Below, one piece after another: positions 1 to 8,721 of a stretch of DNA of 64,000 nt. Every line of letters begins with the position of its first letter. The first letter of the stretch is position 1. A program made the translations under genes and the position numbers. Under the pieces are notes generated by a model. That model made no database searches. It saw only the letters and a program-made list of their open reading frames with translations, and had not been told where the DNA came from. Source of the DNA: Bacillus sp. FJAT-14578 (lineage in GTDB: Bacteria > Bacillota > Bacilli > Bacillales > Bacillaceae_H); the NCBI RefSeq assembly GCF_000504165.1, contig NZ_KI632505.1:978473-1042472 (forward strand), read 5' to 3'.

Positions 1-30
1 AGTACTGTTTAATAAAAGGTACCTTATTAA
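1..30. promoter_or_regulatory. PadR-operator-like element (outlying copy)
   Basis: Nearly the same sequence as the stretch at 1921-1943 upstream of padR: agta(c/t)tgtttaat followed by aaggtacc. The core AAGGTACCTT is a perfect 10-bp palindrome. It may control a gene to the left of the window. The resemblance is seen; the PadR link is inferred. Confidence 0.4.
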
Positions 31-35
31 AAATA

Positions 36-68
36 AAACTAACAAACCTTTTCCATAATTGTTAGTTT
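36..68 (-). terminator. Terminator of the PadR operon
   Basis: Inverted repeat aaactaacaa ... ttgttagttt with a 13-nt loop, 25 nt beyond the stop codon of the DUF4097 gene. AT-rich stem, so strength is uncertain. Confidence 0.5.
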
Positions 69-93
69 CAAATGAATTTTTTTGCTCAGCAAA

Positions 94-954
94 TTATTCT
101 TCTAAGGTAATATCACCCATATCTGTTTCAATTGTCAAGCTAGGGCCGTTTTTTATATTTTTACCATATTGGCCTTTTAATTTTTGACTCACTGCATCAC
201 TAGAAGAAGCTTTCATAACAGAAGTTATAGAAAAATCTGATTCAATATCACCTAATTCAGTTGATAAATCGAGAGCAAGCCCTTCTGGATTTTCACTGAC
301 GTCGACTTTAACGTCGCCCAATGCCGATCTAATCTTATTCTCGTTTTTAAGTGCAAGAACAGATTGGAGATTTACATCGCCTTTATCAGTATTCAAGTCA
401 AAAGCTGCATGTAAACCTTTTATTTCAATATCCCCTAAAGCTGTATTACCAACGATTTTTTCACCTTCAAATCCGTTTAGCTCAATATCCCCCATTTCTG
501 TTTTTAATGTCGCATTCTTTGCTGTAAGCTTATCATTGGCTGAAATATCACCTAAATTGGTATTGAACTCTAGTGAGTCATACATTTTTTTGGGAAGGTA
601 TACATTTAGGTTGACATCATTATTCACGAAGCCAAAATCAGCATTAAAAATCTTTGTTTTTTGTTTTACTGAAATATTCAACGCTTCCCCATCTGCTGAA
701 GCTTGAAATTCTGTTTTCAGCTTTCTGGATGTTTTTCCTTTCAGCTCTATTTTCACTTTATCATTATCGGCAGGGTGGACAAGCACATCAGCCAGCTCGC
801 TATGAATGGAAACATTTTTAAGGTTCTGGCCGTTAAATGTTTGTTCTTCAATTACATTTTCACTGGCAAAACCGATACCGCTGAACATAAGTGCTACTGT
901 TCCGAGTGTTCCGATCACAAACAGCAACAAACCGATTTTTACAATTTTGCTCAT
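94..954 (-). CDS. DUF4097 beta-strand-repeat surface protein
   Basis: 286 aa. Residues about 6-30 are one hydrophobic segment (signal anchor). The rest is a series of short beta-strand repeats, each containing a G-D-I or G-D-V turn (LGDISA, MGDIEL, LGDIEI, KGDVNL, LGDVKV, LGDIES, MGDITL), the hallmark of DUF4097/LiaG/YvlB-like putative adhesins. Molecular function is unknown; relatives belong to envelope-stress operons. The ATG has a clear GGAGG and lies 28 nt after the DUF1700 gene, so it is the third gene of a padR-DUF1700-DUF4097 operon. Family assignment is firm; a role in cell-envelope stress is inferred from context. Confidence 0.85.
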   Translation of the reverse strand: MSKIVKIGLLLFVIGTLGTVALMFSGIGFASENVIEEQTFNGQNLKNVSIHSELADVLVHPADNDKVKIELKGKTSRKLKTEFQASADGEALNISVKQKTKIFNADFGFVNNDVNLNVYLPKKMYDSLEFNTNLGDISANDKLTAKNATLKTEMGDIELNGFEGEKIVGNTALGDIEIKGLHAAFDLNTDKGDVNLQSVLALKNENKIRSALGDVKVDVSENPEGLALDLSTELGDIESDFSITSVMKASSSDAVSQKLKGQYGKNIKNGPSLTIETDMGDITLEE

Positions 955-982
955 TATTCATCCTCCGTTTTCTCTACCCAAA

Positions 983-1546
983 TCAAATTGATTTATTTTC
1001 GCCTTTAATTATGTTTAGATTTGATTTTACATAATTTGTTGACCATGCAATAAATGCCCTGGACACCTTCAACCCGCCAACTCCAATTAAAAGACCTAAC
1101 CCTGCAAGGCCGATTGACATAAAGAGATTCAGAAAAAATTCTGAAATGCTGTCTACCGTAAAAGCAGATGCGATTGCTGCAAACGGCGTAATTAAAAATG
1201 CAAATGAAACAGCAAATAAAGAAAAAATAACTGCTACAGCTGCAATGAACGGGCCGAGCAAAAATACAAGATTAAAGAAGCCTAAACCGATTGATGTGTA
1301 TATAGCCCGAAAAAGACTGGATACTGATTGGTTTTCTTCCGCTCTTTCCAAATGGTAATTTGTGATGCATTCTTTTGCAATGATTTCAGGCTTCCCTAGT
1401 TCAGCTGCAATTTCTGTTTCAGATTTCCCGCTTTCAATAGCGATTCTAAAATGTTCCTCATAATCATATAAAATGTCTTGTTTTTCCTCTTCTGGAACAT
1501 TTTTTAACAATTTGCTAAGTCTCTGCAAAAATTCAGTTTGCGTCAT
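983..1546 (-). CDS. DUF1700/HAAS-domain membrane protein
   Basis: 187 aa. Residues 1-60 form the HAAS-like helical domain (FLQRLSKLLKNVPEEEKQDIL then YDYEEHF and ELGKPE), typical of proteins encoded next to PadR regulators. Residues about 80-170 hold three to four membrane segments rich in F, A, G and I. The ATG overlaps the padR stop by 14 nt, indicating translational coupling. In related operons this protein acts as partner of the PadR regulator and the DUF4097 protein; the exact job is unknown. Confidence 0.85.
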   Translation of the reverse strand: MTQTEFLQRLSKLLKNVPEEEKQDILYDYEEHFRIAIESGKSETEIAAELGKPEIIAKECITNYHLERAEENQSVSSLFRAIYTSIGLGFFNLVFLLGPFIAAVAVIFSLFAVSFAFLITPFAAIASAFTVDSISEFFLNLFMSIGLAGLGLLIGVGGLKVSRAFIAWSTNYVKSNLNIIKGENKSI

Positions 1547-1862
1547 CCTTTATCCCCTCCTCAATAATCAGATTGACTCCATTGGAAAAAGCCTTCCAAT
1601 CGTCAATTAATTCAAGTACATGGTTTCTTCCTAACTCAGTTAACTTGTAATATTTTCTTGGCGGTCCTTCTTGGGACTCAACAAGATAGGTCGAAAAATA
1701 ACCTTCCTTTGTCAGTCTTCTAAGCAAAGGGTAAATCGTTCCTTCAGCAATCAAGAATTTTTCTGAGATGTTTTTCACAAGTTCATACCCGTAGTGGTCT
1801 TTATTCATCGATAAAGCCATTACACATAAGGTTAGAACGCCTTTTTTAAATTGTACATTCAC
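1533..1862 (-). CDS. PadR-family transcriptional regulator
   Basis: 109 aa if started at the GTG at 1862, which has the ribosome site AGGTGAT four nt upstream and matches the family N-terminus (VQFKKGVLTLCVMALS). The winged-helix core is visible: YGYELVKNISEKFLIAEGTIYP, then LLRRLTKEGYF and the wing (EGPPRKYYKLTELG). PadR proteins are dimeric repressors, usually autoregulatory. Three copies of a TGCAAGGTA motif lie directly upstream, the likely operators. First gene of the padR-DUF1700-DUF4097 operon. A longer in-frame start at 1901 exists but lacks a ribosome site. Confidence 0.88.
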   Translation of the reverse strand: MNVQFKKGVLTLCVMALSMNKDHYGYELVKNISEKFLIAEGTIYPLLRRLTKEGYFSTYLVESQEGPPRKYYKLTELGRNHVLELIDDWKAFSNGVNLIIEEGIKDDAN

Positions 1863-1880
1863 ATGATCACCTAATTCTTT

Positions 1881-1992
1881 ATAAGGTAGTAAGCAATGCA
1901 AGGTAGCTTAGTAAAAAAACAGTATTGTTTAATGCAAGGTACCGTTCAAAAAACATTATATTGATAACTATGAAATAATGCAAGGTAGTTTG
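1881..1992 (-). promoter_or_regulatory. Cluster of ATGCAAGGTA operator repeats upstream of padR
   Basis: AATGCAAGGTA occurs at 1895, 1931 and 1977 (starts 36 and 46 nt apart), with a shorter ataaggta at 1882. All lie in the same orientation just upstream of padR. The copy at 1931 continues into GGTACC, suggesting half-sites of a palindrome AATGCAAGGTACCTTGCATT. Likely PadR binding sites (inference). Confidence 0.55.
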
Positions 1993-2233
1993 AGAAAAAT
2001 TTACAAAAATGATCACATCCACCAATCCTGAATCCCTTATGAAAAATGGTTTTGGTGCACAGATTACGCTTGTTTAAAAGAGGCATGCAGATTTCTAACG
2101 AAATTTAATATGAGGATTTATACCACAAAGGGCATTACAGTATAAAAATCCTAATCCCTCAGAGTCATAAATGAGAAATTGGGATTTGTTTATTATAGCG
2201 ATAGGTAAGCTTTTGAAGTTATCGCCAGCTTTT

Positions 2234-2790
2234 GTCGGGTAGGAGGGCGACCTTTCAGCCACCGTCCCCCCTAAGAACCGTACGTGTCGGTTTCCCAGCA
2301 TACGGCGTTCCAACTAATCCAACTCATTCAATATTTTTATGTATAGGCAAGATGAAATGTAGAATCAGATCGCTTCGTTCAGACATTGCATACGCAATTT
2401 ATTAACTTCTGTGAGTTGCTTTTCATTTAACTTGAGTGAGTTTAAAAGCACTTGTATTTTCTCTTGATCTCTCAAATGTATAAGAAGATGAACAGATTTG
2501 TGCAATATCGTTAAGTTTCCGTATGAATCATCTTTTGTGAGATGGTACGGTGTCTTATGATGACAATGCCAATCATTCAGTCCTAATTCAATTCCTGTAA
2601 CAGCACATTTCCCGTATTGTGCGATAAATCGGCTAATCCGGTTATCGTTGTATTCGATGGAACGGCTGGGTATGAATTGTTTCATCACATGAGTGAGCGT
2701 TTGTTTATTAATCGCTCGCAAGTTTTGATGGATTTTATTTCTACCTACGGTAGTATAGTTACAGATAGTTTGAGAGAAGTTAAGATTTGT
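2234..2790 (-). mobile_element. 3' fragment of a group II intron
   Basis: On the minus strand, downstream of the HNH-coding fragment, lies a domain V-like hairpin (GCCGTATGC...CACGTACGGTTC, about 2270-2305) followed by a domain VI-like hairpin and the end CCTACCCGAC, the usual 3' terminus of bacterial group II introns (last base about 2234). The 5' half, including most of the reverse transcriptase and domains I-III, is missing. It cannot splice or move by itself. The left border is sharp; the right border (about 2785) abuts a truncated acetyltransferase gene. Confidence 0.75.
2365..2790 (-). pseudogene. C-terminal HNH fragment of a group II intron reverse transcriptase/maturase
   Basis: About the last 135 residues of an LtrA-type intron-encoded protein: the stretch VGRNKIHQNLRAINKQ, the block SIEYNDNRISRF, then the HNH nuclease C-A-V-T-G ... 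WHCHHKTP ... GNLTILH..VH. The RT and maturase domains are gone. The open frame runs on to 2829, but its first about 18 residues come from non-intron DNA. Followed by intron domains V/VI, as in intact introns. Not expected to be functional. Confidence 0.8.
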
Positions 2791-2791
2791 A

Positions 2792-3102
2792 TTAGACAGC
2801 ACCTTTTTCAGTTCGTAAAAGCATATCAATGTGAGGAATATTATCTTCCAAGTATGTTTCAGAGATAGACTGAAAACCGAAGGAGCTGTAGAATTCCTTC
2901 AAATACGCTTGGGCTTGGATTTTAACAGTTGTTTCTTTCAATTCGTTTTGAATGAAAGCTAAGCCCTTTCTTACAAGTTCTTCTGCCATTCCTTGTCCTC
3001 TATATTCTTTCTTTACCAAAACTCGGCCAAGAGAAGCCTCCCGATAAGAAACCCCGGCAGGTACAATTCTTAAATAGGCAATCATCTCTCCTTCAACTTC
3101 TA
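2792..3102 (-). pseudogene. N-terminally truncated ElaA-like GNAT acetyltransferase
   Basis: The frame reads EGEMIAYLRIVPAGVSYREA, then SLGRVLVKKEYRGQGMAEEL with the GNAT acetyl-CoA loop (R-G-Q-G-M-A), and ends in the ElaA signature IPHIDMLL. About 97 aa remain from an ATG at 3085 against roughly 150 in intact ElaA; the N-terminal 50 or so residues are lost exactly where the LysR gene ends (stop at 3103). The 3' end abuts the intron fragment. Residual expression is possible but the fold lacks its first strands. I regard it as a pseudogene. Confidence 0.7.
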
Positions 3103-3975
3103 TTATTTAACATCATGTAAGTCTAAATTTTCCACAAATTGAACAAATGCTTTCACTATATTTAGCTTTAAAGCTTCCTTATGGAAAAACATCCACGTTT
3201 TTCGTATGATGGGCTCCCCATCTTTTGTTTTGAGATCAATTTTATGTATGCCTTCTACATCCTGTAAAATCATACTTGGTAAAATGGCATAACCTAAGCC
3301 GTTTGCAACCATTTTTTTGCATGTATCCGCTTTATCGACTTCTATGCTCACCAATGGCGGCTGAGAATAATTTTCCCCCCACCAATGATTCACTGTGGTT
3401 TCTAGTAAAGGATCCGTAAGATAATCAATTCTTGGCAAATGGGGAAGGTTGTGAATATCTATCTTTTCTTTCGAAGCAATACAGATGGTTTCTTCAAATA
3501 ACAAACGTTTTTCATCTTTCCAGCTGTAGTCCCCTTTCACAAAACCAATATGTACATCTTGATTGTAAATTAAATGGACAATATCGCTGCTCCAACCTGT
3601 CGTTACTTTGAATTCAATGTTGGGATATTGGTCTTTAAAGAGTTTTAATAGACCAGGAAGTTTATAATCGGTAAAAAAGGTGGAAACGCCCAGCCTTAAT
3701 GTTCCAGCTACTTTATGCTCCATATTCATAACATTCTCTTTGATCTGCTGAATGTTCAATAACATTTGATGCGCACATTTTGCTAAATACTCTCCCTGAG
3801 GGGTAAACTGGACCCCCCACCTCCCTCTGTTTACAATTTGAACCCCAAATTCTTTTTCCATTTGCTGCAGGCGATGTGTTAAAGCAGGCTGGGAAATATG
3901 TAAGCTTTTCGCTGTCTTCGTAATATTTTTCTCCTTGTAAAGGATTTGCAAGATTAACCAATCCCGTTCATCCAT
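3103..3975 (-). CDS. LysR-family transcriptional regulator
   Basis: 290 aa. N-terminal winged HTH (residues 1-60: ITKTAKSLHISQPALTHRLQ, then QMEKEFGVQIVNR) and a C-terminal substrate-binding domain from about residue 90. It is divergent from the AbrB-family gene at 4124 with a 148-bp AT-rich gap, the usual arrangement of a LysR regulator and its target. A clear paralogue lies at 7707-8570 (shared GTLRLGVS, TGWS.DI, ADTCKKM/RQETCKEM blocks). Its inducer is probably a di- or tricarboxylate, judging by the neighbourhood (inference). Confidence 0.9.
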   Translation of the reverse strand: MDERDWLILQILYKEKNITKTAKSLHISQPALTHRLQQMEKEFGVQIVNRGRWGVQFTPQGEYLAKCAHQMLLNIQQIKENVMNMEHKVAGTLRLGVSTFFTDYKLPGLLKLFKDQYPNIEFKVTTGWSSDIVHLIYNQDVHIGFVKGDYSWKDEKRLLFEETICIASKEKIDIHNLPHLPRIDYLTDPLLETTVNHWWGENYSQPPLVSIEVDKADTCKKMVANGLGYAILPSMILQDVEGIHKIDLKTKDGEPIIRKTWMFFHKEALKLNIVKAFVQFVENLDLHDVK

Positions 3976-4123
3976 ATAAACTCCCCTCTCTATATCATCA
4001 TTTTTTTTTATGGATAATTATAGAATATTGATATTTTATTTATTTCTAAAATTATACTATATTTATTTACAAGTCAGTCAATACCTACACCTCTAACACG
4101 TGTTTAAAGAAAGAAGGCTTTAT
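3976..4123. promoter_or_regulatory. Divergent lysR/abrB-like promoter region
   Basis: A very AT-rich gap of 148 bp with attttatttatttctaaa and ttatactatattt tracts resembling the gap upstream of the second LysR pair (8571-8721, with tatcatactatatttt). LysR boxes are probable here, but I cannot assign exact T-N11-A sites with confidence. Confidence 0.4.
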
Positions 4124-5266
4124 ATGAAAAGAAATAAAAAGTTTTTTCAAGATGTTTGGTTTATGGCCGTAAGCAGTACTGGCGGATTGATTCTCTCTTT
4201 GACAGGTCTTTCGATCGGCTGGATGATCGGAACATTGATCATGGCAGTTTTTCTTTCCTTTCGAAGACCGCCTTCGTTGAAAATGCCTCATCATCAAAAG
4301 GGACTTCCACGATATTGGTTGTATGCCGGTCAGTGCATTTTAGGTATTGAACTGGGTCAAAAAATGAATCTGTCCGTTATCTCCATTTTTCAAGAAAATT
4401 GGGCATCAATCCTCGTTATGCTTTTTCTATCAGTTGTTTTTTCCTTGCTTTCTGGTTTCGTTCTATGGAAGTTTAGCCAAACGGATATGCTGACGAGCTT
4501 TTTTGGAACGGCCCCTGGAGGATTATCCGCAATCCCAGGCATTGCAGAAGAGGTAGGCGCGAACACGGCAGTAGTCAGTATTATTCAGACCATGCGTGTT
4601 TTTTTAGTTGTATTTACTGTCCCAATCATTGTCTCTTCTTTGGCCGTTCATACTGCAAACCCCACAATAGCTCATAATGGTCCTGCTTCCGGTGGAATCC
4701 CCAATTTTGGGGTAAACCAGCTTTTTTGGACCATTGTTTTAGTAGTGGCAGCATGGGGCGGGTATTATATAGGAAAACATTTAAAGTTCCCTGCTCCATG
4801 GTTAGTTGGAAGTATGTTAAGTGTTTCGGTCATCCAAGCACTCGGTTCCTCTTATGTTGGTCACAACCTCATTGCCTGGTGGCCTCATACCGTCATCATT
4901 TTATCGCAAGTTTTCATAGCTTCCAGTATCGGTTCCCGCTTTCGAAAAAATATGTTTATAGGATTAAAGAAAACATTGTTAGTTGCTTTATTAAGTACAC
5001 TTGGCCTTATTATCGCCATGTTTGTATGCGCATTTTTCGTTTCAAAAATAACAGGAATTACTTTTATCACGGCAGCCTTGGCATTTGCGCCCGGCGGTAT
5101 TGCTGAAATGGCTACAACAGCGGTTGTCCTTCATGCGGATTCAACACTTGTAGTAGTGGTGCAAGTACTCCGGGTTATAATGGTATGTATGATATTACCT
5201 CCATTTTTTAAACTATTAAATCGGCGGAGATTACGAAAAAACGTGCACTCCCAGGCATCAGCTTAA
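4124..5266 (+). CDS. AbrB-duplication family integral membrane protein (putative transporter)
   Basis: 380 aa from the ATG at 4124 (ribosome site AAGAAGG). Two tandem AbrB_dup repeats, each ending in a similar motif: GTAPGGLSAIPGIAEEVGAN (about residues 128-147) and FAPGGIAEMATTAVVL (about residues 323-338), with roughly ten membrane segments. Despite the family name (PF05145, AbrB / putative ammonia monooxygenase) it is neither the AbrB regulator nor shown to be an oxygenase; the repeated membrane fold points to transport. Divergent from a LysR gene that probably controls it. Substrate unknown; carboxylate genes nearby make a carboxylic acid a fair guess. Confidence 0.8.
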   Translation: MKRNKKFFQDVWFMAVSSTGGLILSLTGLSIGWMIGTLIMAVFLSFRRPPSLKMPHHQKGLPRYWLYAGQCILGIELGQKMNLSVISIFQENWASILVMLFLSVVFSLLSGFVLWKFSQTDMLTSFFGTAPGGLSAIPGIAEEVGANTAVVSIIQTMRVFLVVFTVPIIVSSLAVHTANPTIAHNGPASGGIPNFGVNQLFWTIVLVVAAWGGYYIGKHLKFPAPWLVGSMLSVSVIQALGSSYVGHNLIAWWPHTVIILSQVFIASSIGSRFRKNMFIGLKKTLLVALLSTLGLIIAMFVCAFFVSKITGITFITAALAFAPGGIAEMATTAVVLHADSTLVVVVQVLRVIMVCMILPPFFKLLNRRRLRKNVHSQASA

Positions 5267-5360
5267 TTTTTCGGTGTCCTGGCTTTCTTTTGGCTGTATA
5301 ATAAATGAAAAGCCTTTTAATATCGGAGTGTATACTGAAATGTCAGTGAGGAGGATGGAA

Positions 5361-5972
5361 ATGTGCCCTTTTTATAACGAGAAAACGGGGGAAACTCCAG
5401 AAAAAAAGGTCTACTATGTGAGACCCGACGAGAGAACGAAAGAAAAAGACATTCAAATCGCAGCCCTTAAAATGAGAGAGCTTATTCAAAACTCACCATG
5501 TAAGAATGAAGAGGTTATCTTTTTATGCATTGGATCAGATCGCTATGTTGGAGATTCTTTAGGCCCTTTAGTAGGTACGATGCTCAAAGAAAATGAAGTT
5601 CCTTATCATGTTTATGGAACATTAGAAGCCCCTGTTCATGCGTTTAATTTAAAAGCAACATTGAAAGAAATCCATAAGAGATTTGTAAAGCCTCTTATCT
5701 TTAGTCTTGATGCCTGCTTAGGAGATCAAGACCAAGTGGGTTACGTCCTTTTCAAAGAGGGGCCGCTTCTTCCAGGAAAAGCTCTTGAAAAAGTTTTGCC
5801 TGAAGTCGGAGACTATCATATTAAAGGAATGGTCAACTATATAGATCCTTTACCAACATCGCAATTTTTAAATGACACTCGGTTATATACCGTTATGAAT
5901 CTAGCTAAAACGATTACAAAGATTATTACCGAAACGGCTGCATTAGATAATGGCTTAGGACATAAGAGTTAA
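5361..5972 (+). CDS. yyaC: Sporulation protein YyaC (DUF1256, GPR-protease-like fold)
   Basis: 203 aa from the ATG at 5361, six nt behind GAGGAGG; upstream in-frame ATGs at 5340 and 5355 are less well placed. The family core is clear: FLCIGSDRYVGDSLGPLVGT, the block VYGTLEAPVHA, DACLG and KGMVNYIDPLP. YyaC is a sporulation protein distantly related to the spore protease GPR. It marks the organism as an endospore former. It lies alone between abrB-like and citM genes, with a strong bidirectional terminator after it. Confidence 0.9.
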   Translation: MCPFYNEKTGETPEKKVYYVRPDERTKEKDIQIAALKMRELIQNSPCKNEEVIFLCIGSDRYVGDSLGPLVGTMLKENEVPYHVYGTLEAPVHAFNLKATLKEIHKRFVKPLIFSLDACLGDQDQVGYVLFKEGPLLPGKALEKVLPEVGDYHIKGMVNYIDPLPTSQFLNDTRLYTVMNLAKTITKIITETAALDNGLGHKS

Positions 5973-6017
5973 CAAATGTCTTATGATTTTTATACTTTGC
6001 GTCCCCTAACAAAAAAA

Positions 6018-6066
6018 TGGGGTTGTCAAAAAATTCAGCCCTTGACTGGATTTTTTGACAGCCCCA
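6018..6066. terminator. Bidirectional terminator between yyaC and citM
   Basis: Long inverted repeat tggggttgtcaaaaaattcag ... ctggattttttgacagcccca flanked by A-rich and T-containing sequence, between convergent genes. Confidence 0.85.
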
Positions 6067-6101
6067 CTCATCTATTGAAATGAGCTAATTGACCATCTTC
6101 A

Positions 6102-7424
6102 TTAAAATAAACTAATAGCCCCGGTTAACACCGCAATGACCGTTACACCTATCGAACAAAAAACAGCCCATTTAAATCCATAACGTTGAAGCTGCCCAAT
6201 ATCCGTTTTGACCATTCCTACCAGCAAAAGCGTTGATGCAACAAGCGGGCTTAAAAAATGTACAGGTTGTCCTAATACGGAAGCTCTCGCAATTTCTACA
6301 GGATCCACTCCATAAGCGGATGCCGCTTCAGCTAAAATTGGTAAAACGCCAAAGTAATACGCATCATTAGATAAAACAAACGTAAACGGCATACTAGTAA
6401 GCGCAACAACTATAGGAAAAAAAGAACCTAAAGAATCTGGAATAATAGAAACTAATGAGTTTGCGATTGCATCTACCATTTTTGTTCCAGAGAAAATTCC
6501 TGTGAATATACCAGCGGCGAATACTAAAGTTACCACCGTTAAAGCATTCCCGGCATGTGCCAGTAAGCGTTCTTTTTGCTGTTCTAAATCAGGATAGTTG
6601 ATCATGGAAGCAAGAACAAACCCTACAAGAAACAACACCGGAACAGGCAATACCCCCATTACTAATACAACCATTACAGTGAGTGTTAATAGCAAATTCA
6701 CCCATAATAGTTTGGGACGTTTAAGACTCTCTGACATATCATAAGTTGCAGCAGCTTCAGCAAGATGTGGCGTCGCTGTACCCTTTGGCGCATGGTCAAT
6801 ATTAATCACACCAACTCTTTCTCGCTCCTTTTTCCCAAGAACATATGCTGTAAAAATAACACATAAGATTCCCCCGATCATTGTCGGTAAAAGCGGGATA
6901 AAGAATTCGCTTGCATCGAGACCTAAAGATGTTATGGCTCTTGTAGCCGGCCCTCCCCAAGGAGTCATACCGCTCATGATGCTCAAAGAAAGCAGAGAAA
7001 TGATGGCAAGGACAAGCGGATTCATACCTAATCGTAAGTACAGCGGTAACATAGCTGAGATGGTAATCATATGAGTAGTTGTTCCATCGCCATCTAAAGC
7101 AACAGTGGATGCTAATATGGCTGTTCCAATCGTTATTTTAACCGGGTCCCCTTTAACAATACTCAACATTTTTTTAATAAGCGGGTCGAACAGCCCTGCA
7201 TCTATTAAAACACCGAAAAATAGTATAGCAAATAGCAACAAAGCTGCTGAAGGTGCTACAACCTTTAGTCCTTCGATCATCATGTCACCAAGGTCAGCTC
7301 CAAATCCCCCGATTAACGCGAAAATGATTGGGACTATCGTTAGAGCATTAATTGGAGATAAACGTTTTGACATAATTAAATACGTAAAAACCACTACCAT
7401 TGAAATTCCTAAGAAAGTAAGAAT
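6102..7424 (-). CDS. citM: CitMHS-family citrate/divalent-metal:H+ symporter
   Basis: 432 aa from the ATG at 7400, or 440 aa from an ATT at 7424. The protein has about 11-12 membrane segments with CitMHS landmarks: TVALDGDGTTTHMI, SIMSGMTPWGGPATRA and VLSNDAYYFGVLPIL. CitM proteins import citrate complexed with Mg2+ or related metals. The ATT start is favoured because GGGGGAGGG lies 7 nt upstream of it and the extra residues ILTFLGIS match the start of B. subtilis CitM as I recall it (MLAILGF...); the ATG has only a weak AGGA. The gene follows a LysR gene in the same orientation and faces the tricarboxylate-type prpF gene beyond it. Confidence 0.9.
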   Translation of the reverse strand: MLTFLGISMVVVFTYLIMSKRLSPINALTIVPIIFALIGGFGADLGDMMIEGLKVVAPSAALLLFAILFFGVLIDAGLFDPLIKKMLSIVKGDPVKITIGTAILASTVALDGDGTTTHMITISAMLPLYLRLGMNPLVLAIISLLSLSIMSGMTPWGGPATRAITSLGLDASEFFIPLLPTMIGGILCVIFTAYVLGKKERERVGVINIDHAPKGTATPHLAEAAATYDMSESLKRPKLLWVNLLLTLTVMVVLVMGVLPVPVLFLVGFVLASMINYPDLEQQKERLLAHAGNALTVVTLVFAAGIFTGIFSGTKMVDAIANSLVSIIPDSLGSFFPIVVALTSMPFTFVLSNDAYYFGVLPILAEAASAYGVDPVEIARASVLGQPVHFLSPLVASTLLLVGMVKTDIGQLQRYGFKWAVFCSIGVTVIAVLTGAISLF

Positions 7425-7706
7425 ACTAATCCCTCCCCCTAATATCAGAAACCGCTTACAAACAATCGTGAATCAGATTGAATATTCAGATATATCACTT
7501 TTGAGCTTTCCCCCTCTCTTTTTGTCATATTTTCTGTTTTAAGATTATTACACATGGACAAATAAGTAAAATATATATTTTTTTGCATTTTTCGAAAAAA
7601 TTTTTTATAACCAAGCATATCATGATTGATTATGAAAAAGACGATAGAAAGCGGAAAGACTTCCACCCATCATCTTTTTTTGTAAATAAATGTGTGCTTG
7701 TTTCAT

Positions 7707-8570
7707 TTATTTGTCAGGTTTTTCATTTAAAAAATCAATAAAGTTTTTAACAATGGATAGTTGCAGGGAATCTTGATTATACATCAACCATGTATTTCTA
7801 AATACAGGTTCTCCATTTTTATAGGACAAGCCATATGTATATAGATTATCCGAAGGCTGCAGGCATATTTCAGGTAAAATCGCAAAACCTAAATCATTTT
7901 TGACCATCTCTTTGCAGGTCTCTTGCCTGTCTGTTTCCATCGTTACCATGGGAGGGTCTGAGAATCGATCATGCCACCAATCATTGATTAAGTTCTTTAA
8001 TGAACTATCCGTTTTATAATTAATAAATGGCAATTCAGGTAAACTGGCCATGTCTACTTCCTTTTTAGAAATCAAACAGAGTCTTTCTTTATTCAGCAAA
8101 GATTTGATTCCATACCACTCATAATTCCCACGCAATATTCCTAATTGTACACTGGAGGAATCAAGAAGGTTCATGATATCTGTACTCCAGCCTGTATTGA
8201 CATTAAATTGTACATGAGGATATTGTATTGAAAACCTTTTCAATATTTCAGGCAGCTTATACTGGGCGAAGTTGCTTGAGACTCCCAGTCTAAGCGTACC
8301 TCTCACTTCTTTTTGCATGTTCAGCATATAGTCTTTCGTTTTCTGCAGCTTTTCTATCATTTCCTCTGAGTAATTCGCTAAATAGACTCCTTCAGAAGTA
8401 AACTCAATTCCCCCTTTTATCTTAAAGAACAGACTAGTCCCAAACTCTTTCTCTAAATTTTTAAGTCTATAAGTTAATGCCGGTTGAGAAATATATAAAC
8501 GCTCTGCTGCGCGGCTAATGTTTCTTTCTTCGTATAAGATTTTTACAGCAATCCAATCTTTTTCATCCAT
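7707..8570 (-). CDS. LysR-family transcriptional regulator (paralogue of 3103-3975)
   Basis: 287 aa with N-terminal HTH (ISRAAERLYISQPALTYRLK) and effector domain. It shares block after block with the LysR protein at 3103-3975, so the two arose by duplication. Divergent from prpF (8722) and upstream of citM (306-bp gap), it probably controls one or both. Citrate, aconitate or a related acid is a plausible inducer, by context only. Confidence 0.9.
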   Translation of the reverse strand: MDEKDWIAVKILYEERNISRAAERLYISQPALTYRLKNLEKEFGTSLFFKIKGGIEFTSEGVYLANYSEEMIEKLQKTKDYMLNMQKEVRGTLRLGVSSNFAQYKLPEILKRFSIQYPHVQFNVNTGWSTDIMNLLDSSSVQLGILRGNYEWYGIKSLLNKERLCLISKKEVDMASLPELPFINYKTDSSLKNLINDWWHDRFSDPPMVTMETDRQETCKEMVKNDLGFAILPEICLQPSDNLYTYGLSYKNGEPVFRNTWLMYNQDSLQLSIVKNFIDFLNEKPDK

Positions 8571-8721
8571 CCTTTATAGCTCCCCTCTAGTTAGATTATA
8601 AGTTTTTTTGTTGATTTTATAAATAAATTATCTATTTTACTTATGACTAACTCTATCATACTATATTTTCAAAAGCACCGGTACTTTTTAGAATGAAAAT
8701 GTAGAAAAGGTGGTTAACGGG
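8571..8721. promoter_or_regulatory. Divergent lysR/prpF promoter region
   Basis: AT-rich 151-bp gap. Contains actaactctatcatactatatttt, similar in style to the 3976-4123 gap. It should hold the LysR binding sites for both genes; exact boxes not assigned. Confidence 0.4.

Noticed and set aside
2095..2313. 72-aa open frame on the minus strand
   Set aside because: It reads through group II intron domains V and VI, which are structured RNA, and contains no protein family.
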